From the NCBI GenBank assembly GCA_028023455.1, contig JAQFVV010006238.1:3790572-3854571 (forward strand): a stretch of DNA of 64,000 bases, read 5' to 3'. The stretch is from Epiperipatus broadwayi (Eukaryota > Onychophora > Udeonychophora > Euonychophora > Peripatidae). The notes under the pieces were generated by a model. That model was not told the DNA's origin. It was given only the letters and a program-made list of their open reading frames with translations, and made no database searches. A program made the translations under genes and the position numbers. Below, piece by piece: positions 21,050 through 33,880 of this stretch; within the stretch, counting starts at the first letter, position 1, and each line of letters begins with the position of its first letter.

Positions 21050-21289
21050 AGAATTAATATATATATATATATTTTGTAGTTATATACTGAATGATTTTGA
21101 TCATTTAATTCAATTGTTAATCATTGTTAAAAAAATTCAAACTGTATTTATACCATCCCAAATATATTTATGTTAGTAACAATACATAGATTATTATACA
21201 AATATAATATTTTGAGTGATATTTCTATCCTTTCCAGATGTTGTTGACTTTAACTAGTGACAATCTAGCATTAGAATTGAGCTAATGAT

Positions 21290-21640
21290 CTTTAGTTTTA
21301 TATTTGCTGAATTTAAAGTGATGTACCAACAAACAAGGCTATTCTGCAAAATGAAATAACCCTGAAAAAAAAAAAAATGAAAAAGGTAAAATTAGGAGAA
21401 ATTTTTGTTGATAAATATACATAAGCTCTACCGACTATTGCTTTTGATATAATAATTAGTTGGTTATAGCACACCATAAATTCAGTATTCATGAATATGA
21501 AAGTCATCAGTTCATTCAACATATTATTGGGGTGCCTGTTAATTAGGCCAACAACAGTTGAAGAAGAGAGAAAAAAAATCACTCAAATCATTGTATTGTG
21601 CACTATCATATGAATTATTATTTAATGTTAAAGGTACAAT
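21290..21640 (+). repeat. tRNA-like repeat family T, copy 3
   Basis: The segment TAGTTGGTTATAGCAC through GGCCAACAACAGTTGAAGAA (21457-21564) matches the core of the foldback at 48289-48692 and of 35111-35595, including the box A-like TGGTTAGAGC region and the GGCC-AACA-GAAGAAGAG block. Inverted ends are not preserved here. Confidence 0.5.
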
Positions 21641-21649
21641 AAGGTTGTG

Positions 21650-22110
21650 TTAAATGCTATATTTTTATTCTAGGCCCCCTAGTAGACATGATTTGTTTAT
21701 AAGCTTTGTTTACAATTCAGTACATTGCTTAATATAGTGTCCTGTTTAGTACTTTTTTAACACACACATGCACACACACATATATATATATATATATAAC
21801 ACAGATCTTTGATATATGTATAGTATGTATATACAAATTAAGATTATTACATAAACAATTTTTTAAAATCGAATATATTTATTATTAATAAATTGAGTGA
21901 GCATATTTACATATATATTTATTGTGTGTTTTTCCTCATTCATATTTACTCAAAATAATAAGGATAATAAGAATAACTTACTTTACTATATCTTTGTTAT
22001 TTTTAAAAATAGATAGTGAAATAGATTATTGACTTTGTGATAGCATTGATACATTAGAACAATCCAATTTCATTGCATTCAAACACTTTCTCTCGATATT
22101 CTTTTTCTTA
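21650..22110. other. Non-coding, CA/TA microsatellite
   Basis: Mixed CA then TA microsatellite at 21763-21798. No gene or other element recognised. Confidence 0.5.
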
Positions 22111-22112
22111 AG

Positions 22113-22310
22113 CCAATAAACATCACATGACCACCATCTCTTATGCTCGTGTATAACTGTTGTTAAAACAGGCAAAACTCACTATACGTATGCCACAGAC
22201 AGCAAGCTAGAGTAATCAATGCTTGTGCATAAAATCCCCATCTAGTGCCTACTCATCCAATATCCCCAGACTAGTTTCTGGCTTGTGGCCTTCGTCAGTG
22301 AGGAGCCTCA
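22113..22310 (-). mobile_element. Half H2 element C (tail plus one ribozyme arm)
   Basis: Read on the minus strand this is the 3' portion of an H2 element. It starts within stem I of the hammerhead, runs through the arm (GGCAAAACTC at 22171-22180 in plus orientation) and ends with the unique tail whose complement begins CCAATAAACATCACATGACC. The other arm and the spacer are absent. Truncation exactly upstream of the ribozyme core resembles 5' truncation in reverse transcription. Confidence 0.8.
22252..22310 (-). ncRNA. Hammerhead ribozyme motif, family H2 (element C)
   Basis: Core CTGACGA at 22298-22292, stem II AGGC-CACAA-GCCA, GAAA at 22278-22275, palindromic ACTAGT stem III, and GTC ending at 22269. 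Proximal stem I TCCTCA/TGGGGA is perfect. The distal partner of TTGGAT is missing because the element is truncated there. Here the ribozyme is in the presumed sense orientation, about 155 nt before the 3' end. Confidence 0.8.
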
Positions 22311-22900
22311 ATAATTTTATTTAATTCTATAAACATAGGAGCAATCTTGTTAATAACAGCTATAGACTCTAATTGTTTTGGTATTTTTTTTAAAGACATA
22401 TTGACTTCAAAATGTATACAACCATTCCTCCACTTGTACTGAAAGATTTAAGAATTACCCATTTCAGATTCTCAGCTAAACACTTTATGCAAACGTTCAA
22501 ATTATCAGCTGCAATACAATAATGTCTACAAAAATTCAATGCCCTACCTTTTTTTTAAAAAAATATGGTTACTCTTTTAATCTTTTCAGAATTACAAACA
22601 ACACTGACAGGAATATACTTTTCTCTTTTCATCATTTTTCAATTAATTAATTTTTCTTTTTGAATTTATGGCTTACTTCAGAATACAATTTTTTTCTTCA
22701 ATTACAAATCAATGCCATTTGCTTTATTGCTAAAAGAATGTAATTAACACATTCTTTTAAATTTTGTAGATTTGTTTGTAAAATATTTTATTAAATGAAA
22801 TACTATATTATATCAAACTATTGAAAGAAAAAAGTGGGGAAGAAATACAGTTACTTTCAACTTATATATGTGTGATTGTCATATTCTGAAGAATATTTAT
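22311..22900. other. Non-coding stretch
   Basis: Nothing recognisable between the half H2 element and the RTE copy R7. Confidence 0.4.
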
Positions 22901-22914
22901 AAAAATTCAACAAC

Positions 22915-23838
22915 AATGATTAAATTATATAATGGTACTAGGATAATTAGCATTGAAAAGGGTGTCTGACAGGATGACTCCTCACAAGAAGTATTTGTGG
23001 TTTACAATGGGAAGCTAGAGAAGTAAAAGTAAATGAAGATAAATATTTACGTCATTTAGATTTTGAAGATGATGTAATTGTTTTTGCAAATAATGCTTTA
23101 GAGCTTCAGGAAATGTTGCAAGAGTTATTAGATGAAAGTAAGAAAGTAGGACTAAAGGGAAATATTAAAACTCTAAAGTAATGTTCAATAGATTTTCTCG
23201 AAGAAGAAAATAAAAATTGATAATGATGAATTAGAAGTTATCAACTACAAATATCTTGTTCACATTATTATTGCAGATGGAAACATAATGGATGCAATTC
23301 ATCATAGAATTAAACTTGGTTGAAGTGTTTTTGATTGAAATAATTTAATATTAAAAGGAAATATGCCTATATGTTTGAAAAGGAAAGCTTTTTAATTAAT
23401 ATATCATTACCAATTCTTACTTAAGGATCTGAGATTTGGACACTTAATAAAAGAGGAATACATAGACTTCAGATCATTCAAAGAACTATTGAGAGATGCA
23501 TGTTAGGAGTAACAAGAAGAGATCAAAATGCTATACATAGGTAAAAGAACAAACATGTGTTACTGAAATCATTGAAAGGACTAAGAGACTGAAGTGGAGA
23601 TGGGCTGGACATATTGCTAGAAGAGATGACAATAGACAACCAATTGAAATTTTAAACTGGATTCCAAGAGATTGTAAAAGATCTAGAAAGTGACCACATG
23701 TAGGATGAATGGATGAAATAATGAAATGTGCTGGGATGATGTGGAGAAGAGAGGCTAGAGATGAGAGAAGATGGATTGAACTTGGAGCCAACCTTCACTT
23801 TACAGTGGCTCCATAATGGTTGAAATTGATGATGTTAT
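22915..23838 (+). pseudogene. RTE-like LINE, longest 3' copy (R7)
   Basis: Plus strand. It starts within the reverse transcriptase: a GTRIISIEKG-like motif, then FEDDVIVFANNALELQEMLQ around 23058-23117, where FADD has become FEDD at the active site. The rest follows: the NIMDAIHHRIKLG region, the WTLNKRGIHRLQIIQRTIER region, and the C-terminus ending near a GATGATG-type tail (23828-23836). Several stops and frameshifts. Its shadow is the minus-strand ORF at 23531-23791. This copy, R4 and R6 define the family consensus. Confidence 0.85.
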
Positions 23839-23849
23839 GAATTGATTAA

Positions 23850-26600
23850 TAAATAAAATAAGTCTAAGGTTGTAGCATTTAAATACATTAGAAAGGGCAC
23901 TCCATGACAAAGAAATAGCTGCTTCTATATCATAAGTGAAATAAACTTATAAAATTACAATTTTTTTTTTTTTGTTTTTCCTATGGTTTTTGTTTAGATT
24001 GCATATAGGAAGTGATGTAAATTTGTATAGTACATATTGCAGCTTCACTGTGCTTGAAAAGAAAACAGTAAGGTTTGAAAGAGTTTAATAAGATAATAGA
24101 AATAATTCAACATATCAAAACTCAGATAAACATTGTATATCTCTAAATACGAGTTGTTCACGGCTTTACAGCAAACATTGCCTATAGTTTGTTAATCCAA
24201 GGTTTGAAAAAAATTAAAATTCATAGATTTGACTTTACAAATTTTAAAGGTATATTCAGGTGCAAAAATGGCAATTTCTCAATCAGCTGTTATCTCACAT
24301 ATTCACCACACTCTCAACCAATCGTGATCATGATAGCGTGAAAGCATTATTTTTCATTCTTTTTCTCACTGCTGTGAATTATTAAATAAAATAAATATTG
24401 AAAATGACCCTAAAATGTATAGTTAATGATGATGGGAATTGTATGTGATCAATGAAAGAAAAAATGATTTAATTTGAAAAGGGGGGGGGGGTTATATGCG
24501 AAGCCGAACACATCCACATACATAACCATTCATGTAATTATTTAAGTATACTAATATATGAACATCTTTCATTTTATTGTTATACTTTCTTTTAACTACA
24601 TTATTCTATTTATTTAAATATGATTTTTTTATTACATTAAAGATCAGCCTTTTCAAGCTATTGTGCATGCGCTTTTTATGAGTGTTAATAATTAAATGAA
24701 TACTTTCATTCCTAACACAAGATATAGTATTTATGAAAGAATAAAATGAATCCACTTATTCTTTCCAACCCAAATGCTTATATATGGGCAAATCTTAAGT
24801 ACTGGAAATGAAAGCGTGAGGATAGACCACTCACTTTAAATTACTGTTTACAATGTCTGAATGAATGACTTGGACGAAATTATCTAGAATTTACTAAACG
24901 TCACTCTCAAATGAAACTTAAACATATGTAAATAAGCATTTATTTTTATAGTGCTATGTTTTATAAATTGTAATACATTAAAGACCAGCCTTTTCAAGCT
25001 ATTGTGCATGCGCTTTTTACGAGTGTTAATAATAAATGAATACTTTCATTCCCAACATAGTATTTATGAAAGAATAAAATGAATCCACTTGCACATATGT
25101 AATATATAGGGGGTTTAAACTCAGACTTTCACACGACCCTCAACTATTCATGCTACCTCATACCGCTGATACACCTGATCACACACATGTCGAAAAGAAA
25201 AATAATTGTAATAAACTAGTAGCATCATTTTAACATTAGCGAAAGAAAAGATTTTTTATTTTTATTTTTTATATACAGTACTAGCATTTATAGTTTGTTG
25301 GCTAAGTGGGCCACTGCATTTATTTGTGGAAGATAAATTTTTTAAATTGGATATTTACTTATCTCAGTTTATTACAAACAACATCAAAAAGGATAAAGAA
25401 TATTCTATTTGTTGAAATATACTGTATATAATTTTTGTATTAAATTAAGGTAGAAGAATATCAATACGTTAAAACTTATATAGGGTTCTTCTGTATTATT
25501 CTAAAGCTAGAAAGTAAATCACAGTGGATATGTGACAGCATGTGAAAATAGTTTATAATCAAGTAAGGCTGATAGAAACTAAACAAATTTCAAGACTTCA
25601 CTCAAAATTGATTTTTCAGAGTTCTTTAGTAATTGTTTTCCAAATGGTAAGAATTAAGCATGGGCTCAGGGCCTACGGGAATGCAATTGTCTTCAACCAA
25701 AGCTTAAAGATCATGATATATTATAATCATATTATTTGTTTTTACTATCAATGTTGATAATCATGTGATTGTTCAAATTAACTCGGATTCTTTATCATCT
25801 AGCTAATAATAGTTAGAAATACCAATTTATTGACCAAAAAAATAGATGTCTAGTTGAAAAAATACCTTAAGCCATCCTTACTTTTTCTTTGATAAATTAT
25901 TGTAGAGACATATTTTAATATATAAGGCACATATTAATTTACAGCACGCACACACATACACATTGCAGTCCATAGTCAAGTTTATAATGAAAATGTTTGA
26001 TTTTAAAATTCTTTCTTTTTTTTCTTTTTGAGAATGATTTGGTAGTTCTTTTACATTTTAGATAGCTAATCAATATTTCTCTGCAGAATCTTTAAGACTA
26101 ATGGAATGTTGATAATTGATAGCTTCGCATAAAAACTTTTAAGTTTTTGGTAATACTAATAGAGTGATAAAGGATTTTCAATGCAAAGTTTTAAATAGAA
26201 TTCAGCAAATTATATATTATTTAATGCTTATGCATATCTGATAGATTTTTGGCTTTTAATCTATTCCTATTTAGAAGCAGAGGATGTTTAATCTGAAGCA
26301 AATTTGAATTGTTTTTTTGATTGGATCAATATTCTATCTTACGAATGTCTCTATATAGAAAACACTAGTAACATAATATATATATATATATTCTAACCCA
26401 GTATTATTAGTTTATTTTATTAGTTTATTTTATTTCTAACCCAATATTTTTATTAGTTTAGTTTATTTGTACTTGTTGTTAAGGCAACCCAAAATAAAAC
26501 AACATATCCATTAATTTTCCAATATGATCTAAAATACCTTTCATATAATACAATTGTACATTCAATTCTCTTAAGCCATGCCACGATTGTAATAACAACA
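23850..26600. other. Non-coding region with poly(G) tract and a direct repeat
   Basis: No gene recognised. Contains an 11-G run at 24481-24491, a direct repeat at 24633-24757 and 24974-25090 (listed separately), and a small duplicated TTTATTTTATTAG stretch near 26405-26460. A chance ORF lies at 25542-25757. Confidence 0.45.
24633..25090. repeat. Direct repeat, two ~120-bp copies 341 bp apart
   Basis: 24633-24757 and 24974-25090 share TACATTAAAGA-CAGCC, then TATTGTGCATGCGCTTTTTA and AATGAATACTTTCATTCC, up to AAAATGAATCCACTT, with only a few differences. The 216 bp between them is unique. This is either a partial duplication of a 341-bp unit or a small direct-repeat-flanked element. No coding sequence. 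Confidence 0.85.
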
Positions 26601-29600
26601 ATAATTGATCACTTATTAATTTAAAGAATAATTATAATAATATTAATCTCAGGGTTCTTTGTTTCATGTAAGGAAATGCTCGGCAGTATTGTGTTGTCGC
26701 ATATGACTGGCATTCTGGTCGGCTATAGGAAACATTTATTTTACTTAAATTCAATGTGTCTTCATCTCTCATATCCACTGCTATATTATTTAAAGAGATG
26801 ATAATTCTATTCAATAATGACGTATAATTTTGAATAACACAGCCTTTTTTTTTTTTTTTTTAGAATCTCAGTCAGAATAATAAAAAGACAAGGGTGCTTT
26901 TTGTGTCCTTCCATCATCCATGACAACACAATAATATAACTAAGATTTATTACTTAGACAATTTAACTAAATGGGAATGGAATAATGTGCAACCAAAATT
27001 AATGGTTTGGGAATAAATTCATTTTTTTTTTTTTTTTTTTTTTTTTACACAAAGGTGAATGTTTAGTCTTAAGTTTTCAACTCCATAAATAATTATCATT
27101 AAACTAAAATATAATGACATATTCCGATCTGCTTAACTTTATTTATCTGGTATATTAAGTTTTTAAGAATTTGGAATGATTTCGGACTCAAGAAAAGGTT
27201 TTGCAAATATTATGCAAACACTTATATTTAGCATATAAAAGCAAAAAAAAAAATGAATCTACAACAAATTTTAACAAGACTATAATTTATTATTATCACA
27301 AAAAAAAAAAAAATATGAACATTTATTCAATAATCCCATAGTAATACAAAAATATAAAATATAACTGACATTAATCTGTATACTCTTTTGGTTATGGACT
27401 AGAGGTTACTACTTCTCCTGTATGCAATCATATGGATTGATTAACTAAAAGTACATTTCATTACCAATACATTGTTTATTAAATTTTGGTAACCTTGTAG
27501 AAGCTTTTATTCAAAATTATTGACTAACTATTTTTTTTTTTTTTTTTTTAAATGATTGATCCAATCATATGCAATACGCAAAATATTAAATTTATTTCTA
27601 ATACATTTACTTTATTTATGGTCTTTAATGGGATAACCTATTCTAATTATAGGCCAGTTATCAGAAGTTACACTTACCATCTTACATTTAACTTAATGCT
27701 AACTTAAGTTATGATACAAATTTTATTCATACGTATAATTTTAAAATATGAGTATTATTCAATTACTAACCAGAATTAAATATTGCATTTGAATATTCCT
27801 TCAGTCAATAAGCGTTTTAAATTACGCAATTTTAATTACTTTCTCCATTGATTTACTTGTCAAATACTAGCAATATTTAGCAGCACAATACAGATATTGA
27901 CCCTAGTTACTAACGCACTATTTATACTAAAGTGGATCTTGAGGAACTAACACCTCCAATATAACCTTTATCTTGCCCGAACTTTCAAAATTAAGCACAA
28001 TAATCAACACCTTCCATGGTGGAGCTATCTTTATTTTCACATGAGGAATATGGAATAACCACGAAGGTCTGTAGAGTAATCTACCACATTAAAATATTTT
28101 GGTGGTTTCTTGCCTCTTACTTGGGCATACAACGAACACACACCAAATACAATCCTCTCCTGGGATTTAAACGAATGAAGCATACTAAATGCTAGATAAA
28201 TTCTTGATTGTCCTATCTAAGAGAATCGATCACTTGGGCTATAAACATACCGAACATTATATTTAAAATCTTCCTCTCATGGAAAACAAAGCTTTTGGGG
28301 AGATCATTTTTCATCCCACAAAATAAATACATTATAATTATTACCTATGCGAATATTAAGCATATACCAATGCTATATCTGGGCAGGATAAGTAAATACA
28401 CTGATTATAATAAACTTATGTTACCGGGTATACTTTGATCAACATCTGAAATCAATGGACATCATAGAATAAAAGTATAATAATTTTAATTTTAATAAAG
28501 GAACATTCAAAAATAGTTGGTAGCATACTATCTTAAACTAAATAAAGTGGATGTGTTATTTAAGAATAATTAGGAATAAATTCCTCAATTAATACAGTAT
28601 AAATTCGTCTCAAAACTTTAACAAGAAATATTTTGTTATAGCATTTTTTTTTTTTTTTTAGTTACTTCTGATAATTTTCAATATTTATTTTACCCCTTAA
28701 ATATCTAAATATTTTTCTTTTACGTATCTAACATACAAAATTTCTACCTACAATTGTATGTAATAATTAAAACATATTTTATAGATTTTTTTCTTTCGTG
28801 TTAAATATCAACTTAACCTATAATAATTATATTAAAACATACCTTTGTCATTACAAGGCTATTAAATATCACTTGACCATACAGACTTTAACCTATGTGA
28901 TATAACAAAAAAATACATATCATTTATAACTTAGTTTTAAACAATCATTAATTAACAAGTGCATACTCTCTCATTAGAAAATGTTTTTCTGTTGAGCAAT
29001 TGGTCCAGGTGAAGAGCTTTATCCAGTCGTATTTCACGAAGCAAGTTTAAAAACAATAAACGCATGGTATTATTTCCTTTAAATAAAAGTTTTCTCTTAT
29101 TTTGTGCGTTTAATAAATTAGGTAAAGAAAAATATAGCAGAATTGAAGATTAATTCTTACTTGAATTAAACTGCTACAATTTTGGGATCCATAGAAAATA
29201 AAATATACATATTCTAACATAACGAACAGTTGACGATAGACGATAAACATACACAATTCTTTTTTTTTTTTTTTTACTTTATTATTGACGATACGTACAA
29301 TTCATATTAGCTAGCTTACTTATGGATGAAAATGCGCAATTTTTCCGAGATTATTCTGATAATAACTGCAGCTGATTTACATGTATAGGAAGTTTTACTA
29401 ACTCCAACTGATGTGTAATATAATATATCATTTATTTTTATCATTAAGTCACTAAGATATTTAGTTTTGTTCATACTTTAGGAATTATAAATTTTTTTAA
29501 CGGTAACTTCTCCGTAAGAATGCCCCTATATAACTTTTCCTATATTTACTCTGAGAAAGTTTATATATATATATTTTTTAAAAAAATATACAGGTGCATA

Positions 29601-30890
29601 ATTTAATCTTATTTATCATTATTATTATTTCCAGACAATTCTTGGTGAATAAAACATATTTTAACGTATGTAACTACATTACTTGTAAAGGCAGACAATA
29701 TTGAGAAAGAGCGTGAAAATGTTTCTAGTTGATTTTCCTTGGTTTCAAAATATTTCTTTCAATTATTATTTTTTTTTTTTCTATACCAAGAAAATATCAA
29801 TAAATGACATAAAGTTAATAAATAATTAATCTTTTCTTGGAAATCGCTTCTTTTCCTTAATTTAGATATAATATAATTTTTCGTGACTCTTTTAGTTACA
29901 TCTGTCATTTTTGAACTTTAGCGTGAGACAATAAACTTTTAAGTATAAAAGGTCTTTAAATAGGTAGATGGCAAAGGAAATCAGGATATCTTATCAAAAA
30001 ATTTTAGCCACACATTATATTATTAAAATTTTACTTTGATTACATTTATTTCTGCAAAATAAAATGAAAAAATTGAGTTACCAAATTTCAGCACTGTTCC
30101 TTCCTTGAAAACTAAAAGCAGACTATCTTTTTTTTTTTTTTTTACTTTAGCAACCTCTTACAGAAAAATAATCATTTGATTATAACATAAACAAAAGAAA
30201 GGAAAAACTTATTACAATCATATAGTTTTCAGTATTATTTACCTGGATTACAAAGTAATTTGACAATATAAAAAAAATAATAATAAATACATTAAATTAA
30301 CAATCAGTGATGTATAATTCTTTAAACATTATTTTTTTCTTTTTTTTTTTTAATTTTTTTTTTTTTACAAAAAGAAATTACCAGAAGTTATTGTGCTTTA
30401 TGATAAGACACTTATCCACTCTCCCCTCTACCCATCCAAAATCAATTACTGTTTAGCTTTTATACCATATTAATTTGCTCTAATTATTAATATCTCAATT
30501 AAATTATTCATGTTCTCTCTTTAAAAATGACATTGAGTTATTAAATCTATTAGTTATTCACCCAAAACATGCCAAAGTGAGTGAATAGCATACTTTATTA
30601 ATCAATTATTACTATTGTTATTTTATCTTTTTATTTCTTTAAAGAATAGCATTGTTTTCCTGCAGAAATAATGCCAAGTAAACCAAGTGTCAATAACACT
30701 AGGTTACAATATATTTACACATGCACCCTTACAATTATGCGCAAATATTTGCATATACCAAGGCTAAAAATTTAGTTTTATAATTTAAAAATGTTAATTT
30801 CGTTTTTTTTTTTTTTTGTATAGCTTAATATTATAGTCTGGAAATGAAAGCATCAATTTTAAAAAAATATAATAAAAATGATAAATGTTC
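26600..30890. other. Unassigned AT-rich region with a cluster of poly(T) tracts
   Basis: I recognise no mobile element or gene in these 4.3 kb, unusually for this window. Plus-strand T-runs of 12 or more occur at 26845-26862, 27022-27046, 27531-27549, 28644-28659, 29260-29275, 29769-29780, 30128-30143 and 30803-30817, plus a broken run at 30332-30366. A-runs of that length are rarer (27301-27313). Short minus-strand frames near 26632-26814 and plus-strand ones near 28208-28438 are unassigned. Confidence 0.5.
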
Positions 30891-30899
30891 ATTTTTATT

Positions 30900-30942
30900 A
30901 ATCCTGCAGAGGATTGATAATGGTTGATGATGATGATGATAG
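30900..30942 (+). repeat. Very short RTE 3' end (R8)
   Basis: ATCCTGCAGAGGATTGATAA then TGGTTGATGATGATGATGAT is the last ~40 bp of the RTE family with its GAT-repeat tail. It is either an extreme 5' truncation or the edge of a rearranged copy; R9 lies 160 bp away in the opposite orientation. Confidence 0.8.
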
Positions 30943-31099
30943 CTATAAATGCATTATAATTTTAGAGATGAGCATGGAAGATAGTATCACATTTCTTCAA
31001 TGATGATTAAGTTGTGTTATTTGTTTCTAATGTCTTATTAAATAGTTATCCAATTTGCCTTCAGGCAGAGATTTTAAAAATATTTATATAAAAATGACC

Positions 31100-31562
31100 T
31101 ATCGTCAACCATTATCAATCCATTACTAGAATAAAGGTGTCTCCAAGTTCAATCCACCTCCGATCTGTATTCTCTCTTCTCCACATAATCCCTGCACACT
31201 TTCTTATTTCATCAGTCCATCTCAAATTCGGTCTCTTTTTGGGTCTTTTGCAATCTCTTGGAATACAGTTTAAGATTTCAATTGTCCATCTATTATCATC
31301 TCTTCTAACAATATGTCCAGCCCAACTGCATTTCAATCTCTTAATTCTTCCAATGATGTCAGTAACACCCATTTGTTCTCTTACCCATATATTGCATTTT
31401 CAATCTCTTAGTGTTACTCCGAAAGTGCATCTCTCCCTACTTTTTTTAATGGTCTGAAGTCTCTGTATTGCTCTTCTATTCGGTGTCCAAGTGTCAGATC
31501 CATAATTAAGAACTGGTGAAACACATTTATTAAAAATCTTCCTTTTCACATACATAGGCATA
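31100..31562 (-). pseudogene. RTE-like LINE 3' end (R9)
   Basis: Minus strand from the CLKRK-like region (about 31562) to the C-terminus. The frame 31372-31115 is open for 85 codons, with the RRDDNRWTIEILNCIPRD segment and WTDEIRKCAGIMWRRE. The 3' end reads into CCATTATCAATCC complement but has no GAT tail. The plus-strand ORF at 31137-31457 is its shadow. Confidence 0.8.
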
Positions 31563-31569
31563 TTTCAAC

Positions 31570-32150
31570 TTCTTATTGAGATTTATATATTGCACATCTT
31601 TCTCTATTTACAAGATTCGTTTTTATTAAGCACTTGACACAATTTTTTTCCAATAAAAAATAAATAAATAATAATAATTGAATAGCTGTTAAGGCTCAAG
31701 AATTTATAAGAAGTTTGAGATCCATCAATGTCAGATCTATCCAAAGTTCTTATGGTCCACAGGGTAAAAATAATTGTGGTGATATTACTTGGGAGTTTAT
31801 AACAAGTTCAAGTATCAGCTTACCAGAACAGGAATCCAAACAAGGACTTATGCTCCAGAATCTGATACCCTACCTCTGCATTAAACCATGCAGGATATCA
31901 ATAAATAGGTAAAGGAGTATTAATCATTCTTTGTTGAGTTAGAAATCATATTTCATTTGAGGTTAGATACTGCCTTTAAATTTAATGAAGTCCAAATATT
32001 CATAAAATAATCTTTATATAAATATGATCATTTCAACTCTGAAATGAAAAAAGGAGGAAAAAACTTCTTTAAAAATGAATTTTGCAATGACTATCCAAAA
32101 GTAATATGTGGATAACAAGTACTACCACATATAAAAAATACTGGTTCGTT
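31570..32150. other. Non-coding stretch
   Basis: No recognised element. A 65-codon open frame at 31715-31912 is unassigned and probably chance. Confidence 0.35.
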
Positions 32151-32154
32151 TTAA

Positions 32155-32600
32155 TGTTTACTTGATATTTTATGATGCTGTCTTTTCTTTCTTAAATACT
32201 TCAAGACCATGTCTAATTGTGGGTTTCTGATGAAGTCTATTCTCTGCCATATCTTCCCAATACAAACAATTAATATTGCACTTCTTTAGAATATCTTTCA
32301 GATAATCTTTATATTGTTGATGGGGTCTACCTCTTCCACAAAAATTGTATTCAATTTCACAATAAAATATTCTTTTAGGAAATTATAGATTGTTCACTTC
32401 TTTTACATATCCAATCTAATTGAGATATGGTTTTAAACATCCAGGAAACTGAAAAACACATTGAGTGGTTTTATGATTTTGCCATCGTATTCTGCCAAGA
32501 GCTATCTTTTAATTTATTAAAAGCAATAGCAACACATTGGAGTCTGTACTTCAGATCTAAGCCACCTTATAAAATTAACAAGGCATTTAAACTGGTTTAT
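32155..32600 (-). pseudogene. LINE B family, C-terminal end
   Basis: On the minus strand the region downstream of reverse transcriptase is recognisable. PKRIFYCEIEYNFCGRGRPH is followed by YKDYLKDILKKCNINCLYWE and then DMAENRLHQKPTIRHGLEVF. This matches the RGRPxxRYKDxLKxxLKxCNI block with WExxAxDR of the same LINE group as 5390-8100. The last part is open for about 70 codons to a stop near 32168. Upstream (32360-32600) only scattered pieces such as RIRWQNHK remain. No tail or target duplication is obvious. Confidence 0.8.
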
Positions 32601-32910
32601 ATTAATCTTTATATAAGTGCATGATCATTAATATCATTAGCATTTTTTTTTTGCCAATGTCTCCAAATATATATTTGAAATGTACATGCAGGCAGTAGTT
32701 GCAAATTTTAGGAAATGACATATGTAATGATGTTTTTCTTTTTAATATCCTTTTTTTCATATACTCTAGATTCAGTTCTCTTGCTTGTATTATTTCTGTA
32801 TTTATTTCAGTTTTATTGAATCTTTACAAATTTTTTTTCTTTTTTAAAAACCAGTTTATAATACGAGCTTTTAAAGGAAATTTTGTACAATATAAATCTA
32901 TTAAATATTA

Positions 32911-33766
32911 GGGGAGAACCAAAAATAACTGGAATCATTCTTTGGTGTGCGTGCCTGTTGTAGTATATACTTCTGCTCTTGCATACTTTTTGCAGAAATC
33001 CTTCTGCAGCAATTTTCTAAATGATCTGGCCAAATGAAATCGTGGCACCATGTAGTACATTTTTTTGTAAAGTGCATTTTGCCTGTTTGGCGATTTTTGT
33101 AATGACTGATAAGTTCGAACAATGTGAAATTCTGTTTTCATTTAAAGAAAATGACAGGGAAAACAGTTGTAATGCTTGAAGCATTACAATGAAGCTCATC
33201 TTATAAAAACACAAGTTTATGAGTGGGTTAATTGAAATGTTAAATTTATCTTGTCCCCAAAAAGCATCGCAAGTAAATTATCAAATCAAAACAAAGCTCT
33301 TTTTTTTTTATGCAAATGACTTTTTTTTTCAGATTTTAGTTCATAATGGTCAGACATTTCATCTGCAAGTTCTGAAACATTTATATGAAGTAGTAAAACA
33401 TAAACAACCCATTTTATGGCAAAGAAAAGAGTGCAAGCTTCACTCTGACAAAGTGTCATCTCTCAAAGCCTTGGTGTGAAACACTTTTTAATTAAATTCA
33501 GCATGACTTAGTTTATCTATCAGCAATATTTGTTTGATTTCACTTCTTGTGATTTTTTTTTAGAAGTGGTGAAACAAAATGTAGCAGATATTAAAAGATA
33601 TCACTTTGCAAGGGTTTTCGGATTACTTTGAAAAGTGGAAAACACATTTAGACCAGTGTATTGCATCAAATAGATAATAGTTTGAAATGGATTAGATTTA
33701 TAACACTTAAAAATAAAGAAACAGTTTTTTATTATAAAATTCCAGTTACTTTTGGGTATCTTCTCA
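32911..33766 (+). pseudogene. Mariner element, decayed transposase (copy 1)
   Basis: Imperfect terminal inverted repeats: left GAACCAAAAATAACTGGAAT; the right end reads ACCCAAAAGTAACTGGAATT on the minus strand. TA lies on both sides and the length is about 856 bp. Transposase pieces appear in order. TQVYEW from the helix-turn-helix region is near 33210, and QVLKHLYEVVKHKQPILW with LHSDK, the second catalytic block, is at 33368-33450. Then come VVKQNVADIK and FEKWKTHLDQCIASN at the C-terminus (33565-33670). Stops and frameshifts abolish function. Several overlapping ORFs on both strands are shadows of it. Confidence 0.85.
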
Positions 33767-33880
33767 TATATATGAGAAAAAAAAATACTATATAGAATTC
33801 AATTATAAATAAAATTTAAAAATATATTTTAAAATACATACATTGAGTAAATTCACATATAATTAGAGAAAGATAATCAG

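Noticed and set aside
32901-33479. Four overlapping ORFs on both strands as separate small genes
   Set aside because: All fall inside mariner copy 1; only the plus-strand block at 33368-33450 carries real transposase similarity.
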